This document shows positions 16,633 through 24,722 of a stretch of DNA of 36,524 nucleotides, piece by piece. A program made the translations under genes and the position numbers. Position 1 is the first letter of the stretch, and each line of letters starts with the position of its first letter. This DNA is from Woeseiaceae bacterium (GTDB lineage: Bacteria; Pseudomonadota; Gammaproteobacteria; Steroidobacterales; Woeseiaceae): assembly GCA_013042375.1 (NCBI GenBank), contig JABDQH010000080.1:1-36524 (forward strand), given 5' to 3'. The notes below the pieces were generated by a model. It was not told the origin of the DNA, made no database searches, and saw only the letters and a program-made list of their open reading frames with translations.

Positions 16633-17531
16633 CGCCAGTTGCGGCACGTGACGACGCCGCTCAACGGGGCGGTGTCCTGTTCGGCCTGCTGGCCTTTTCC
16701 CTGTGGGGCGTCTTCCCCGTTTATTTCAAATGGATCGAATCGGTCGCGCCGCTCGAGGTACTGGGTCATCGTGTGCTCTGGGCCGTGCCGTTTGGCGCCA
16801 TGATCCTCACGCTGCGCGGTCAGTGGCGCGAGGTGGCCGCAGCACTCGTCGATCGCAGGATGCTGGCGTGGCTGGCACTGGCTGCGCTCTCGATCTCCCT
16901 GAACTGGCTCGTATATATCTGGGCCGTACAGAACGAACGCATTCTCGAGACGAGCCTCGGCTACTACATTAATCCGCTCATGTTCGTCGCGATCGGTACG
17001 TTCGTATTCGGCGAGCGACTGCGGCGCTTCCAGGCCGTCGCGGTTACCCTGGCGGCGGCCGGCGTGTTGTTTCTCACGATCAGTGGCGGCGCGTTTCCAT
17101 GGGTCGCCCTGTCGCTGGCCGCACTGTTTGCTGCCTACGGCATTATTCGGCGGCAAATCGCGATCGGCGCGATGCCCGGCCTGTTCATCGAAACGTCGCT
17201 GCTGCTGCCGATCGCGGCAATCTGGATCGCCTGGCTCATGTCGCAGGGAGAGGCATCGATAACGTCCGGCGATGCAGGTCTCGCGGGCTTGCTCGTGCTG
17301 GGTGGGCCAATCACGGTGTTGCCGCTGTTGTTCTTCGCGATAGCCGCAAAGCGCGTGTCGCTCACAGCAATCGGCTTCATGCAATTCCTGGCGCCAAGCA
17401 TGCAGTTTGCGATCGGCTTGTACTACGGGGAACCGCTGACGCTCGCGCACAAGATCTGCTTCGCCTGCATCTGGCTTGCTGCGGCGTTCTTCATCTACGA
17501 TGCCGTGAGCGGAAAAAAAGAGGCCGAATGA
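16629..17531 (+). CDS. rarD: RarD/EamA-family permease
   Basis: The 300-residue protein has about ten hydrophobic helices and the RarD landmarks: FGLLAFSLWGVFPVYFK near the N-terminus, EVLGHRVLWAVPF, LNWLVYIWAVQNERILETSLGYYINPL (only partly quoted), and a C-terminal GFMQFLAPSMQFAIGLYYGEP. RarD proteins are inner-membrane members of the drug/metabolite transporter superfamily; the substrate is not established. Its ATG overlaps the stop of a 38-residue membrane peptide. The stop codon abuts a perfect inverted repeat. Confidence 0.93.
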   Translation: MTPVAARDDAAQRGGVLFGLLAFSLWGVFPVYFKWIESVAPLEVLGHRVLWAVPFGAMILTLRGQWREVAAALVDRRMLAWLALAALSISLNWLVYIWAVQNERILETSLGYYINPLMFVAIGTFVFGERLRRFQAVAVTLAAAGVLFLTISGGAFPWVALSLAALFAAYGIIRRQIAIGAMPGLFIETSLLLPIAAIWIAWLMSQGEASITSGDAGLAGLLVLGGPITVLPLLFFAIAAKRVSLTAIGFMQFLAPSMQFAIGLYYGEPLTLAHKICFACIWLAAAFFIYDAVSGKKEAE

Positions 17532-17588
17532 AAAAAGGGGTCAGACCTTTTTAACAAAGCAATTGTTAAAAAGGTCTGACCCCTTTTT
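17532..17588. terminator. 26-bp perfect inverted repeat acting as bidirectional terminator / REP-like palindrome
   Basis: Arms 17532-17557 and 17563-17588 are exact reverse complements around a 5-nt loop. Each arm begins with five A and ends (read outward) in five T, with GGGGTCAGACC in the stem. It lies between the convergent rarD and EF-G genes, so an RNA from either side would form a very stable hairpin followed by a U-run. The GGGGTCAGACC core resembles palindromes that occur in many copies in some proteobacterial genomes (REP-like elements), which I cannot test here. Confidence 0.8.
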
Positions 17589-17609
17589 GTAGCGTGTTCT
17601 CGTGCGAGC

Positions 17610-19694
17610 TTACGAAGCGGCCTTGCGCTCCTGGGCTTCCTTGATGACCTCTTCGGCGACGTTGTTGGGGCAGGCCGCGTAATGGCTGAATTCCATCGAG
17701 AACTGCCCTCGGCCCGACGTGATCGTGCGCAAGTGCCCGATATAGCCGAACATCTCGGCGAGCGGCGCATCTGCTTTGACCCGCACGCCGGTCGCGCCCG
17801 CTTCCTGCGCCTTGATCATGCCGCGACGGCGGTTAAGGTCGCCGATCACGTCACCGACATTGTCGTCGGGTGAGAATACGTCGACCTTCATGATTGGTTC
17901 GAGCAGCTGCACGCCGGCTTTTGGCACCGACTGGCGATACGCTGCCTTGGTCGCAATCTCGAACGCGAGCGCCGAGGAGTCAACGGCGTGGAAGCCGCCG
18001 TCGAGTAGCGTAAACCTGACGTCCAGCAGCGGGTAGCCGGCCAGCGTGCCTTCGCCCATGCAACTCCGGAACGCCTTCTCGATAGCGCCCCAGTACTCAC
18101 GCGGCACGTTGCCGCCTGTGACCTGCGACTCGAACTCGTAGCCGGCGTTCTTTTCGGCCGGCTCGATACGGTAGTCGATCTTGCCGTACTGGCCCGAACC
18201 ACCCGACTGTTTCTTGTGGGTGTAAGAGTCGTCGATCATCCGCGTGATCGTCTCACGGTAAGCGACCTGCGGCTTGCCCATCGTGACTTCGACGCCATGC
18301 GTACGGTTGAGGATGTCCACCTTGATATCCAGGTGCAGCTCGCCCATGCCCTTGATCAGGGTCTCGCCCGAATCTTCGTCGGTCGCGACCTGGAAGGACG
18401 GGTCCTCCTGGACCATCTTGTTCAGCGCGACGCCCATCTTCTCCGTGCCGGCTTTGTCCTTGGGCGCGATGGCGATCGAGATCACGGGATCCGGGAAAAC
18501 CATCGGCTCGAGCGTCGCCGGGTTCTTCGGATCCGCGAGCGTGTGGCCCGTGCGCGTGTTCTTCATGCCGAGCAGGGCGACGATGTCGCCGGCCTGCGCA
18601 TACTCGAGCTCTTCGCGCGAGTCGGCGTGCATCTCGACGATACGACCGATCCGCTCGGTCTTGCCCGTGAACGTGTTGAGCACGCTGTCGCCCTTCCTGA
18701 TCGTACCCGAGTAGATGCGCGTGAAGGTCAGGGCGCCGTAGCGGTCGTCCATGATCTTGAATGCGAGCGCGCGCAGCGGCTTGTTCGGGTCGACCTCGGC
18801 AACGTCGCCGGTCTCTTGGCCTTCGAGGTCCATTTCCGGCTGCGGCTTGACCTCCGTCGGGTTGGGCAGGAAGTCAACTACTGCATTAAGAACATTCTGT
18901 ACACCTTTGTTTTTAAACGCGGATCCACAAAAGGTCGGGAAGAAATCCAGATTGATCGTGCCCTTGCGGACGCAGCGCTTGATGTCGTCGATCCCGGGCT
19001 CGTTGCCCTCGAGATAAGCCTCGAGCAGGTCGTCGTCCTGCTCGACCGCCGCCTCGATGAGCTTCTCTCGCCATTCCTCGACCTGCTCCGCCATGTCCGC
19101 CGGCACGTCGGTGATCTCGTAGGACATCGGGTCGGTCGAATCCGACCAGACCCAGGCCTTGCGCGTCAACAGGTCGACGACGCCCGTGAAGTTGTCCTCG
19201 ACGCCGATCGGCAAAACCATGACGAGCGGGTTCGCGGCGAGGACATCCTTGATCTGCTTGACGACCCGGTAGAAGTCGGCGCCGATACGATCGAGCTTGT
19301 TGACGAAGATGATGCGTGCGACTTCCGACTCGTTGGCGTAACGCCAGTTGGTCTCCGACTGGGGCTCGACGCCGCCGGAACCGCAGAAGACACCCACGCC
19401 GCCATCGAGTACCTTGAGTGAACGGTACACCTCGATCGTGAAGTCGACGTGCCCCGGGGTGTCGATGATGTTCAGCGTGTGGTCGGCCCACTGGCAGCTG
19501 GTCGCGGCCGACTGGATCGTGATGCCGCGTTCCTGTTCCTGCTCCATGAAGTCGGTCGTGGCTTCGCCATCGTGGACTTCACCGGTCTTGTGAATCTTGC
19601 CGGTGAGCTTGAGGATGCGCTCCGTCGTCGTGGTCTTGCCCGCGTCGACGTGCGCGAAAATTCCGATGTTCCTGTAAACGCTAAGGTCTTTCAT
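17610..19694 (-). CDS. fusA: Elongation factor G, EF-G2-like
   Basis: The 694-residue, full-length GTPase has G1 AHVDAGKT (14-21), G2 RGITI (56-60), G3 DTPGH (78-82) and G4 NKLD (132-135), plus the domain IV loop SGGSGQYGK and GMGELHLDI. It drives ribosome translocation and, with RRF, recycling. Sequence details such as [19 protein letters not shown] and the compact start [11 protein letters not shown] resemble the second EF-G of Vibrio and Shewanella rather than the str-operon copy. It also stands alone, without rpsL, rpsG or tuf. A separate canonical fusA elsewhere is therefore likely but not shown. No strong Shine-Dalgarno precedes the ATG; the leader is structured. Confidence 0.93.
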   Translation of the reverse strand: MKDLSVYRNIGIFAHVDAGKTTTTERILKLTGKIHKTGEVHDGEATTDFMEQEQERGITIQSAATSCQWADHTLNIIDTPGHVDFTIEVYRSLKVLDGGVGVFCGSGGVEPQSETNWRYANESEVARIIFVNKLDRIGADFYRVVKQIKDVLAANPLVMVLPIGVEDNFTGVVDLLTRKAWVWSDSTDPMSYEITDVPADMAEQVEEWREKLIEAAVEQDDDLLEAYLEGNEPGIDDIKRCVRKGTINLDFFPTFCGSAFKNKGVQNVLNAVVDFLPNPTEVKPQPEMDLEGQETGDVAEVDPNKPLRALAFKIMDDRYGALTFTRIYSGTIRKGDSVLNTFTGKTERIGRIVEMHADSREELEYAQAGDIVALLGMKNTRTGHTLADPKNPATLEPMVFPDPVISIAIAPKDKAGTEKMGVALNKMVQEDPSFQVATDEDSGETLIKGMGELHLDIKVDILNRTHGVEVTMGKPQVAYRETITRMIDDSYTHKKQSGGSGQYGKIDYRIEPAEKNAGYEFESQVTGGNVPREYWGAIEKAFRSCMGEGTLAGYPLLDVRFTLLDGGFHAVDSSALAFEIATKAAYRQSVPKAGVQLLEPIMKVDVFSPDDNVGDVIGDLNRRRGMIKAQEAGATGVRVKADAPLAEMFGYIGHLRTITSGRGQFSMEFSHYAACPNNVAEEVIKEAQERKAAS

Positions 19695-19734
19695 GTCACT
19701 GCTCTTCAGTTTCAGCTAGTACCCCACAACGCAA

Positions 19735-19868
19735 ACGGGCTCTCCAAGCCTGTCCCAGCGAGAACCCGTCATAATTATTCGAGGTGGGTGCACGTTTCCG
19801 AAGCCCGTCCCGGTGCCGTTCTCCCGGCAGGTGAGTGCAGCGCTGCGTGGGTGGCGACGGGCTTTCGC
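19735..19868 (-). promoter_or_regulatory. Structured leader of the EF-G gene with two copies of a repeated module
   Basis: Reading the minus strand, a box CACYCACCT occurs at 19837-19829 and again at 19790-19782, each followed by a box GGGACRGGCTTSG(G/A) at 19811-19798 and 19756-19743. Stem 1:2 (19864-19856 with 19809-19801) is 9 perfect bp and encloses two smaller hairpins (19829-19825 with 19818-19814; the self-complementary 19846-19837). Stem 3:4 (19769-19760 with 19744-19735) is 10 bp with one G-U. Strand 1 can instead pair with strand 3, and strand 2 with strand 4, so two alternative folds exist. I do not recognise a known riboswitch class. Function is inferred. Confidence 0.45.
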
Positions 19869-19874
19869 GCGCGG

Positions 19875-19880
19875 ATGATA
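19875..19880 (-). promoter_or_regulatory. Candidate -10 box for the EF-G gene
   Basis: TATCAT followed by a GC-rich CCGCGCGCG discriminator, a pattern typical of growth-rate-controlled promoters. It would start the transcript near 19868, just before the first strand of the leader structure. No good -35 hexamer is visible at 17 bp (TGGTTT), so confidence is limited. Confidence 0.35.
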
Positions 19881-19973
19881 GCAGCGCCAACGCCCCTAAA
19901 CCAGCCCCTTTGGGCCGGTCTTAGCGGGTGCCCGCGACCGATCTACATTTTCTTGTTAAAACAGTAACTTGAC

Positions 19974-20657
19974 CTATCGGCGAAGGATCGCCAGCCAGCG
20001 CGCGATATTGAGCAGGCTCATGAGGGACGCCGAAACGTAGGTCAGGGCGGCTGCCGTCAGCAGCTTGCGCGCGTGCGGCTTGTCGACGGCCTTGAGAATG
20101 TCTTGCTCGTCCAGCATCGGCAGGGCTCTGGCAAAGCTAGCGTTGAACTCGGTCGGCAGCGTGATGAAATGCACGAGCGCCGAGGTGCCGAGGGTCAGCA
20201 GGCCGGCGCCGAAGGTGATCAGCCCGATGGCCGGAACGCGCGTGGCCAGCGCGAGAAACGGGGCCACCATGAGCACGCCTGCGCCCACCTTTTCGATGCC
20301 GCGGGTCGCCTTGACCAGGCGCGTGCGCATGCGCAGCGGCCCGTATCCCTCGTGGTCCTGTAGCGCATGCCCGACCTCGTGCGCGGCCACCGTGACCGCG
20401 GTCAGGGATTTGCCCCCGAACTTGTCCTCAGACAGGCGCACGGCCTTGGCCTCGGGGTCGTAATGGTCGCCCTGGTCCGTGGCTTCGACGACGACCGCCT
20501 GCAGGCCGTGCCGGTCGAGCAGCTGGCGCGCCAGCTCGCCCCCGGTGCCCGGGTAGCGGTTTGCAGGCACGCTGTATCGATCGATAACACGGTTCACCCA
20601 GATTGCAGGACCGAAGACGATTGCGACGATGACAAGGATGAAGAAGATGATGGCCAC
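19974..20657 (-). CDS. YugP-type zinc metallopeptidase (membrane)
   Basis: The 227-residue protein has an N-terminal helix (1-20), a catalytic HEVGH at 93-97 (zinc ligands H93 and H97 with E94), and further hydrophobic helices at about 115-165 and 200-220. The GTGGELARQLLDRHGL and DHYDPEAKAVRLSE segments match the Zn_peptidase_2/YugP family. The active site is expected to face the cytoplasm or membrane surface. The physiological substrate is unknown. 279 nt separate it from the EF-G gene on the same strand, and that space holds the EF-G leader. Confidence 0.9.
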   Translation of the reverse strand: MAIIFFILVIVAIVFGPAIWVNRVIDRYSVPANRYPGTGGELARQLLDRHGLQAVVVEATDQGDHYDPEAKAVRLSEDKFGGKSLTAVTVAAHEVGHALQDHEGYGPLRMRTRLVKATRGIEKVGAGVLMVAPFLALATRVPAIGLITFGAGLLTLGTSALVHFITLPTEFNASFARALPMLDEQDILKAVDKPHARKLLTAAALTYVSASLMSLLNIARWLAILRR

Positions 20658-20698
20658 TCTGTTAATCTACCAGCGTTTTCGGTCGATCAGGAGTCACG

Positions 20699-22474
20699 AT
20701 GACAAACGACCAGGTCCTGGTATTCAGTCTCTGCACGTTCGTATTCGTTTTCCTGATCTGGGGCCGCTGGCGCTACGACCTCGTTGCCTTCATCGCGCTG
20801 CTCATTGCGCTGCTGACGGGCGTCGTTCCCGCGGAGAAAGCGTTCTCGGGCTTCGGCCACCCGGCCACCGTCATCATCGCCCTCGTGCTCATCGTCAGTC
20901 GCGGACTGACGAACTCGGGTGCCATCGAACTCGTCGCGCGATACATCGTCGATGCGTCGCGCAAGCTCGCGACGCACATATCGATCATGTCCGGCCTGGC
21001 TGCGGGGCTGTCGGCGCTGATGAACAACGTCGCGGCGCTCGCGCTGCTGATGCCGGTCGACATGCAGGCGGCGAAAAAGGCCGGTCGCAGTCCGTCGCTT
21101 TCGCTGATGCCGCTGTCGTTTGCCTCTATCCTCGGCGGCATGATCACGCTGATCGGGACACCGCCCAACATTGTCATCGCGGAGTACCGCGGCGATGCGC
21201 TCGGCGAGTCGTACCGCATGTTCGATTTTGCGCCCGTGGGCCTCGCGTGTGCAATCGTCGGCGTGGCCTATGTCGCGCTGATCGGGTGGCGCCTGTTGCC
21301 CAAAGAGCGCCAGTCGGCCGATGCGGGCAAGGACCTGTTCGATCTCGAGGACTACATCGCGGAGGTGCGCGTGCGCGAAGGCTCTCCGGTCATCGGCAAG
21401 CGCGTCCGTGAACTCGACGGAGAAACGGCCAAGGTCGACGTAGAGATCACCGGCCTGATTCGCCGGGGCCGTCGTATGCCGGGGCGGGCGCGCATCGTCG
21501 AGGTCCAGGCTGGCGATATTCTCATCCTCGAGGCGAGCCCCGACAGCATCGAAGAAGCGCTCGGGGCCTTGCAGCTCGAGTACGTCGGCAAGGGCGAGGG
21601 CAAGCTCGGCAGCAAGGACCTCGTGCTGCAGGAAGTTCTGGTGTCAGAGTCGTCGCGACTCGCCGGACGCTCCGCGATGTCGGTTCGTTTGCTGTACCGA
21701 TATCGCGTGAGCCTGATTGGCGTATCCCGTCAGGGCCGGCGCTTTCGCGACAAGGTCAGGGAGCTCAAGCTCGCGCCGGGCGATGTCCTGCTGCTGCTCG
21801 GATCCGAAGATCGCCTGGCCGACGTCACGCGGCGGCTGGGCCTGCTGCCACTCGTCGATCGCGGGCATAGCGTATTGCAGCGCGACAAGGTCTGGTTTGC
21901 CGTCGGCATCTTCGCCGCGGCGATCCTCGCCGCGAGCTTCGGGCTTGTATACCTGCCCGTCGCGCTGGGCTGTGTCGTTGCCCTCTATATCCTGCTCAAC
22001 ATCGTGCCGATTCGGGATGTCTACACGTCGGTCGAATGGCCCGTCATTGTCCTGCTCGGATCGATGATCCCGATCGGCGGCGCCCTCGAATCGACAGGCG
22101 GCACTGCGCTGATAGCAGGTAGCATCGTCGACATCGCAGGCGGGTTTTCGCCCATCTTCGTTCTAACGCTGCTGATCATCGTCACGATGACGCTGTCCGA
22201 CGTCATGAACAACACGGCGACCGCGGTCATCGCCGCACCGATCGCCGTCGAAATCGCCGCGCGTCTCGGCGTGAACCCGGACCCGTTCCTCATGGGTGTC
22301 GCCGTCGCGGCGTCCTGTGCGTTCCTGACGCCGATCGGCCACAAGAACAACACGCTGATAATGGGGCCCGGCGGGTACCGCTTCGGCGACTACTGGCGCA
22401 TGGGCTTGCCCCTCGAGATCCTCATTGTCGTCGTGTCCGTGCCGGCGCTAGTGACATTCTGGCCGCTCCACTAG
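20699..22474 (+). CDS. SLC13-family (divalent anion:Na+ symporter-like) permease with two RCK_C domains
   Basis: The 591-residue protein has about five N-terminal helices with MNN at 108-110 and the GTPPN loop at 153-157. A cytoplasmic insert (about 210-385) contains two RCK_C/TrkA_C-like domains (SPVIGKRVRELDGE, AGDILILEASPD; RLAGRSAMSVRLLYRY, PGDVLLLLGSEDRL). A second membrane half has the matching MNNTATAVIAAPIA and TPIGHKNNTLIMGPGG motifs. Proteins with this architecture include putative sulfate or C4-dicarboxylate carriers; the ion is not predictable. The RCK_C domains suggest ligand gating. The gene is divergent from the YugP peptidase with a 41-bp spacer. Confidence 0.92.
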   Translation: MTNDQVLVFSLCTFVFVFLIWGRWRYDLVAFIALLIALLTGVVPAEKAFSGFGHPATVIIALVLIVSRGLTNSGAIELVARYIVDASRKLATHISIMSGLAAGLSALMNNVAALALLMPVDMQAAKKAGRSPSLSLMPLSFASILGGMITLIGTPPNIVIAEYRGDALGESYRMFDFAPVGLACAIVGVAYVALIGWRLLPKERQSADAGKDLFDLEDYIAEVRVREGSPVIGKRVRELDGETAKVDVEITGLIRRGRRMPGRARIVEVQAGDILILEASPDSIEEALGALQLEYVGKGEGKLGSKDLVLQEVLVSESSRLAGRSAMSVRLLYRYRVSLIGVSRQGRRFRDKVRELKLAPGDVLLLLGSEDRLADVTRRLGLLPLVDRGHSVLQRDKVWFAVGIFAAAILAASFGLVYLPVALGCVVALYILLNIVPIRDVYTSVEWPVIVLLGSMIPIGGALESTGGTALIAGSIVDIAGGFSPIFVLTLLIIVTMTLSDVMNNTATAVIAAPIAVEIAARLGVNPDPFLMGVAVAASCAFLTPIGHKNNTLIMGPGGYRFGDYWRMGLPLEILIVVVSVPALVTFWPLH

Positions 22475-22501
22475 GGCAGGGATGGTCGAACAAGGCATGC
22501 C

Positions 22502-23062
22502 ATGATCGAGTTAAGGAACGTGACTTACTGCCTCGGTGGGGTCGCCGATGCGGCAGAGCTTGCAGAATTCGCAGCCCGGACTTTTGCAGACGCTTTTGCC
22601 GCCGATAACAACCCGGAAGACCTCGAGGCGCACCTCAGCGCCAACTACGGTCCGGGGCAACAGGCCGCTGAACTCGCCGATCCGTCAGTCAGGACGATTC
22701 TCGCCCGCTCGAACGGTGAGCTTGTTGCCTACGCGCAGGTCCGGCGAAATGCCCCGCCACCCTGTGTAACGCACGCTGCACCAGTGGAGTTACACCGCTT
22801 CTACGTGGACAGTCGGGCACACGGGTCTGGCTTGGCGTCCGAACTCATGCAGGCGGTCGACAAAGCCGCGCGCGAGTTTGAGGGGCGTCACATTTGGCTG
22901 GGCGTCTGGGAGCGAAATCCTCGAGCCATTGCGTTCTACAAGAAAGCAGGATTTATCGATGTCGGGAACACCATCTACATGGTCGGCCCGGACAGGCAGG
23001 TAGACAGGGTGCTGGTCGCGAGCGTGCGCCCGCCAGGCTCCGATACAGCCTCATGCAGATAG
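22502..23062 (+). CDS. GNAT-family N-acetyltransferase
   Basis: The 186-residue acetyltransferase shows ADAAELAEFAARTFADAF at the N-terminus, a LHRFYVDSRAHGSGLASELM acetyl-CoA loop (near 97-116) and VWERNPRAIAFYKKAGF (near 138-154), which is the classic strand-helix end of the GNAT fold. The substrate is unknown. It starts a run of small, less GC-rich genes. The gap to the SLC13 gene is 27 nt. Confidence 0.9.
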   Translation: MIELRNVTYCLGGVADAAELAEFAARTFADAFAADNNPEDLEAHLSANYGPGQQAAELADPSVRTILARSNGELVAYAQVRRNAPPPCVTHAAPVELHRFYVDSRAHGSGLASELMQAVDKAAREFEGRHIWLGVWERNPRAIAFYKKAGFIDVGNTIYMVGPDRQVDRVLVASVRPPGSDTASCR

Positions 23063-23066
23063 CCAG

Positions 23067-23306
23067 GTGTTGATTAGACTTCTCAAGTCGACCGGTCTGG
23101 TACTGGTGCCGATGGCGGCGCTTATGGTGTTCGGCTTACCGGCTTTTGGCCTTATATGGATCGTTGTAATCGGCCTGTTTGTCTACTCCAGGTTTTCCAG
23201 GAAATCTGTGTTCTTCACGAGCTGGTCGTGGCCCCACTTCCTGCTGACGGTCGGACTCGGTGTGGGGATACCGTATGCCCTGTTGCTTCTGAGTGCGGGT
23301 TTTTAG
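23067..23306 (+). CDS. Small membrane protein, unknown
   Basis: A 79-residue, very hydrophobic product with helices at about 8-35 and 55-77. The start could be GTG at 23067 or TTG at 23070; AGG lies immediately before, so the initiation site is uncertain. It begins 4 nt after the GNAT stop, which supports coupling. No family recognised. Confidence 0.55.
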   Translation: MLIRLLKSTGLVLVPMAALMVFGLPAFGLIWIVVIGLFVYSRFSRKSVFFTSWSWPHFLLTVGLGVGIPYALLLLSAGF

Positions 23307-23373
23307 TTGTTCCTGCGATTGTCTGAGCTGCGGTAATATCCCGACCTGTAAACCGACTTGGTCGTTCGCAGGG

Positions 23374-23739
23374 ATGAATGAGTATCGAAATCTGATACGG
23401 GCCAGTTATTGGGTGGCAGCCATCGCCGATTTCGTCATCGCCATTCTGGTCTTGATTCCGGAAAGGATGGGAGTCACCGCATTCGTGTATCCGATGGGAT
23501 TGATGTCAGCGGTTGCGTTTTCATGGGGCGTTTTGTTGATAATTGCTGACCGCAAGCCGGTAGAGAGAAGGTGGGTGCTCCTTCCTACCATGCTGGTCGT
23601 GTTCTTGCTTGGTGTGGCAGGCGTCTACGCAATGATTGCCGGGATAATACCGACTGCTCGGATAATTGGGTCTTCTATAGCTGTAATTGCAGTGCTCAGT
23701 CTCCTTGCGTACACCTGGCTCAGAACACGCAGGCTCTAA
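23374..23739 (+). CDS. Small four-helix membrane protein, unknown
   Basis: The ATG at 23374 gives 121 residues beginning MNEYRNLIRASYW; an earlier in-frame start at 23293 would add a cysteine-rich segment overlapping the previous gene and is unlikely. Four hydrophobic stretches (about 13-31, 38-60, 70-92, 96-117) and a basic C-terminus. It resembles generic small inner-membrane proteins found in mobile or accessory DNA. No function can be assigned. Confidence 0.65.
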   Translation: MNEYRNLIRASYWVAAIADFVIAILVLIPERMGVTAFVYPMGLMSAVAFSWGVLLIIADRKPVERRWVLLPTMLVVFLLGVAGVYAMIAGIIPTARIIGSSIAVIAVLSLLAYTWLRTRRL

Positions 23740-23821
23740 GTATTACCCGCTGTTGACCCAAATCCGCCATCGAGAATCGTTGTGACTCGTTTTGAGGCAG
23801 GAACAGGACAGGAGACAGAGA

Positions 23822-24151
23822 GTGGCGCAGGGATTGGAATTTGTTGAGTACGTCACCGACCAGGTCGACGACAGCTGCAAGCTGAGGCACCGGATGATGT
23901 TCGGTGGCTGCACTCTTTACCTGGATGGCAAGGTCGTGGCACTTATCTGCGACGATCAGTTATTCGTCAAGCCCACGAGAGCGGGTAGGGAGTTCATTGG
24001 CAATGTCATCGAAGCGCCAGCCTATCCCGGGGCAAAGAACTCATTCCTGATAGAAGATCAGATTGAGGACGGCGATTGGTTGACGAAGTTGCTGACGGTG
24101 ACCGCGGCGGAACTGCCGGCACCGAAGCTCAGGAAGAAAGCAAAGAACTGA
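23822..24151 (+). CDS. TfoX N-terminal domain protein
   Basis: The GTG at 23822 is preferred because AGGAG lies about 10 nt upstream; an in-frame TTG at 23792 would place that motif inside the gene. The 109-residue product has the TfoX_N pattern: LEFVEYVTDQVDDSC, RMMFGGCTLYLDGKVVALICDDQLFVKP and PYPGAK-like PAYPGAKNSF. The C-terminal DNA-interacting part of full Sxy/TfoX is missing, so it is a stand-alone domain of unknown role and not evidence for competence control. It ends with a lysine-rich tail. Confidence 0.88.
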   Translation: MAQGLEFVEYVTDQVDDSCKLRHRMMFGGCTLYLDGKVVALICDDQLFVKPTRAGREFIGNVIEAPAYPGAKNSFLIEDQIEDGDWLTKLLTVTAAELPAPKLRKKAKN

Positions 24152-24485
24152 AGATTGTGAACGACCGCTTGTGGCCGTTGGCGGAAGGTCGTCGCTTCCG
24201 CCGACAAGACATCCGCATGGCTACTGCCGGGAGATGGCGGTCGCTCGGCGCAGGCAGGGAAAGCAGGTTTATGTCAAGGGCTTGTCGCAAATCGCCTGAC
24301 GCGGTGGTCAGAAACTGACAATACCTGCCCGCCGGCGCGGTCGTCGCGGCGCACGGCGTCGCCTAACTCGTTGATTAGCCGTTGCGCATGCCGGCATGTG
24401 CCCGGCCCCGCGGGCTGGCATGGGCCTTGCAATCACATCTGCAGGACCCCGATCGCACACAGGCAATCGCAACGCGGAGACAAGC
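24152..24485. other. 334-bp stretch without a convincing gene
   Basis: No reading frame here has a ribosome-binding site and protein-like composition. Two structures are visible: an 8-bp perfect stem (24180-24187 with 24195-24202, 7-nt loop) just after the TfoX_N gene, without a T-run, and a 12-bp perfect palindrome CATGCCGGCATG beginning near 24386. Otherwise nothing is recognised. The last 100 bp probably contain the promoter of the gene at 24486. Confidence 0.5.
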
Positions 24486-24722
24486 ATGGACCGGGCGATA
24501 ATCCAGGACTGGACCGACAGCACGGTAGCGCTCAAGTCCGGTGAAAACCGCGACGTCCGCTACAGCGTGTATCGCGTGGGACGCACGTATTTTCTCGAGA
24601 TGCGCGATCGCGGCGACGACGCGCACATCCATACACTCGAGCTGCCCGATGGCATGAAGCTCGATCGCCCGAGCTACGAGGTTTTGCTGCGTTACGTATT
24701 GCTCGACGTCATCGCGGCATGA
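24486..24722 (+). CDS. Conserved-looking small protein, unknown
   Basis: The ATG at 24486 has CGGAGA 6-11 nt upstream and yields 78 residues. The composition is soluble and mixed alpha/beta (DSTVALKSGENRDVRYSVYR, RTYFLEMRDRGDD, LELPDGMKLDRPSYEVLLRYV). No family recognised. Its 3' end overlaps the convergent M19 dipeptidase gene by 31 nt, so the last ten codons are constrained on both strands. Confidence 0.65.
   Translation: MDRAIIQDWTDSTVALKSGENRDVRYSVYRVGRTYFLEMRDRGDDAHIHTLELPDGMKLDRPSYEVLLRYVLLDVIAA

Noticed and set aside
18216..19421. 401-codon plus-strand frame opposite the EF-G gene.
   Set aside because: It mirrors EF-G codons and has no protein-family features; the EF-G frame is unambiguous.
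19916..19940. GC-rich hairpin after the YugP gene, considered as its terminator.
   Set aside because: On the minus strand the stem is followed by GCCCAAAGG, not a T-run; the T-rich side is on the plus strand, where no gene needs a terminator.
23822..24151. TfoX_N protein taken as evidence for a natural competence system.
   Set aside because: Only the N-terminal domain is present and no com or pil genes are nearby; stand-alone TfoX_N proteins are common and not diagnostic.
24362..24395. Possible integron attC site, because GCCTAAC next to the small-gene patch matches the RYYYAAC inverse core.
   Set aside because: No matching GTTRRRY core or paired inner arms were found within about 150 bp on either side, and there is no integrase in the window.
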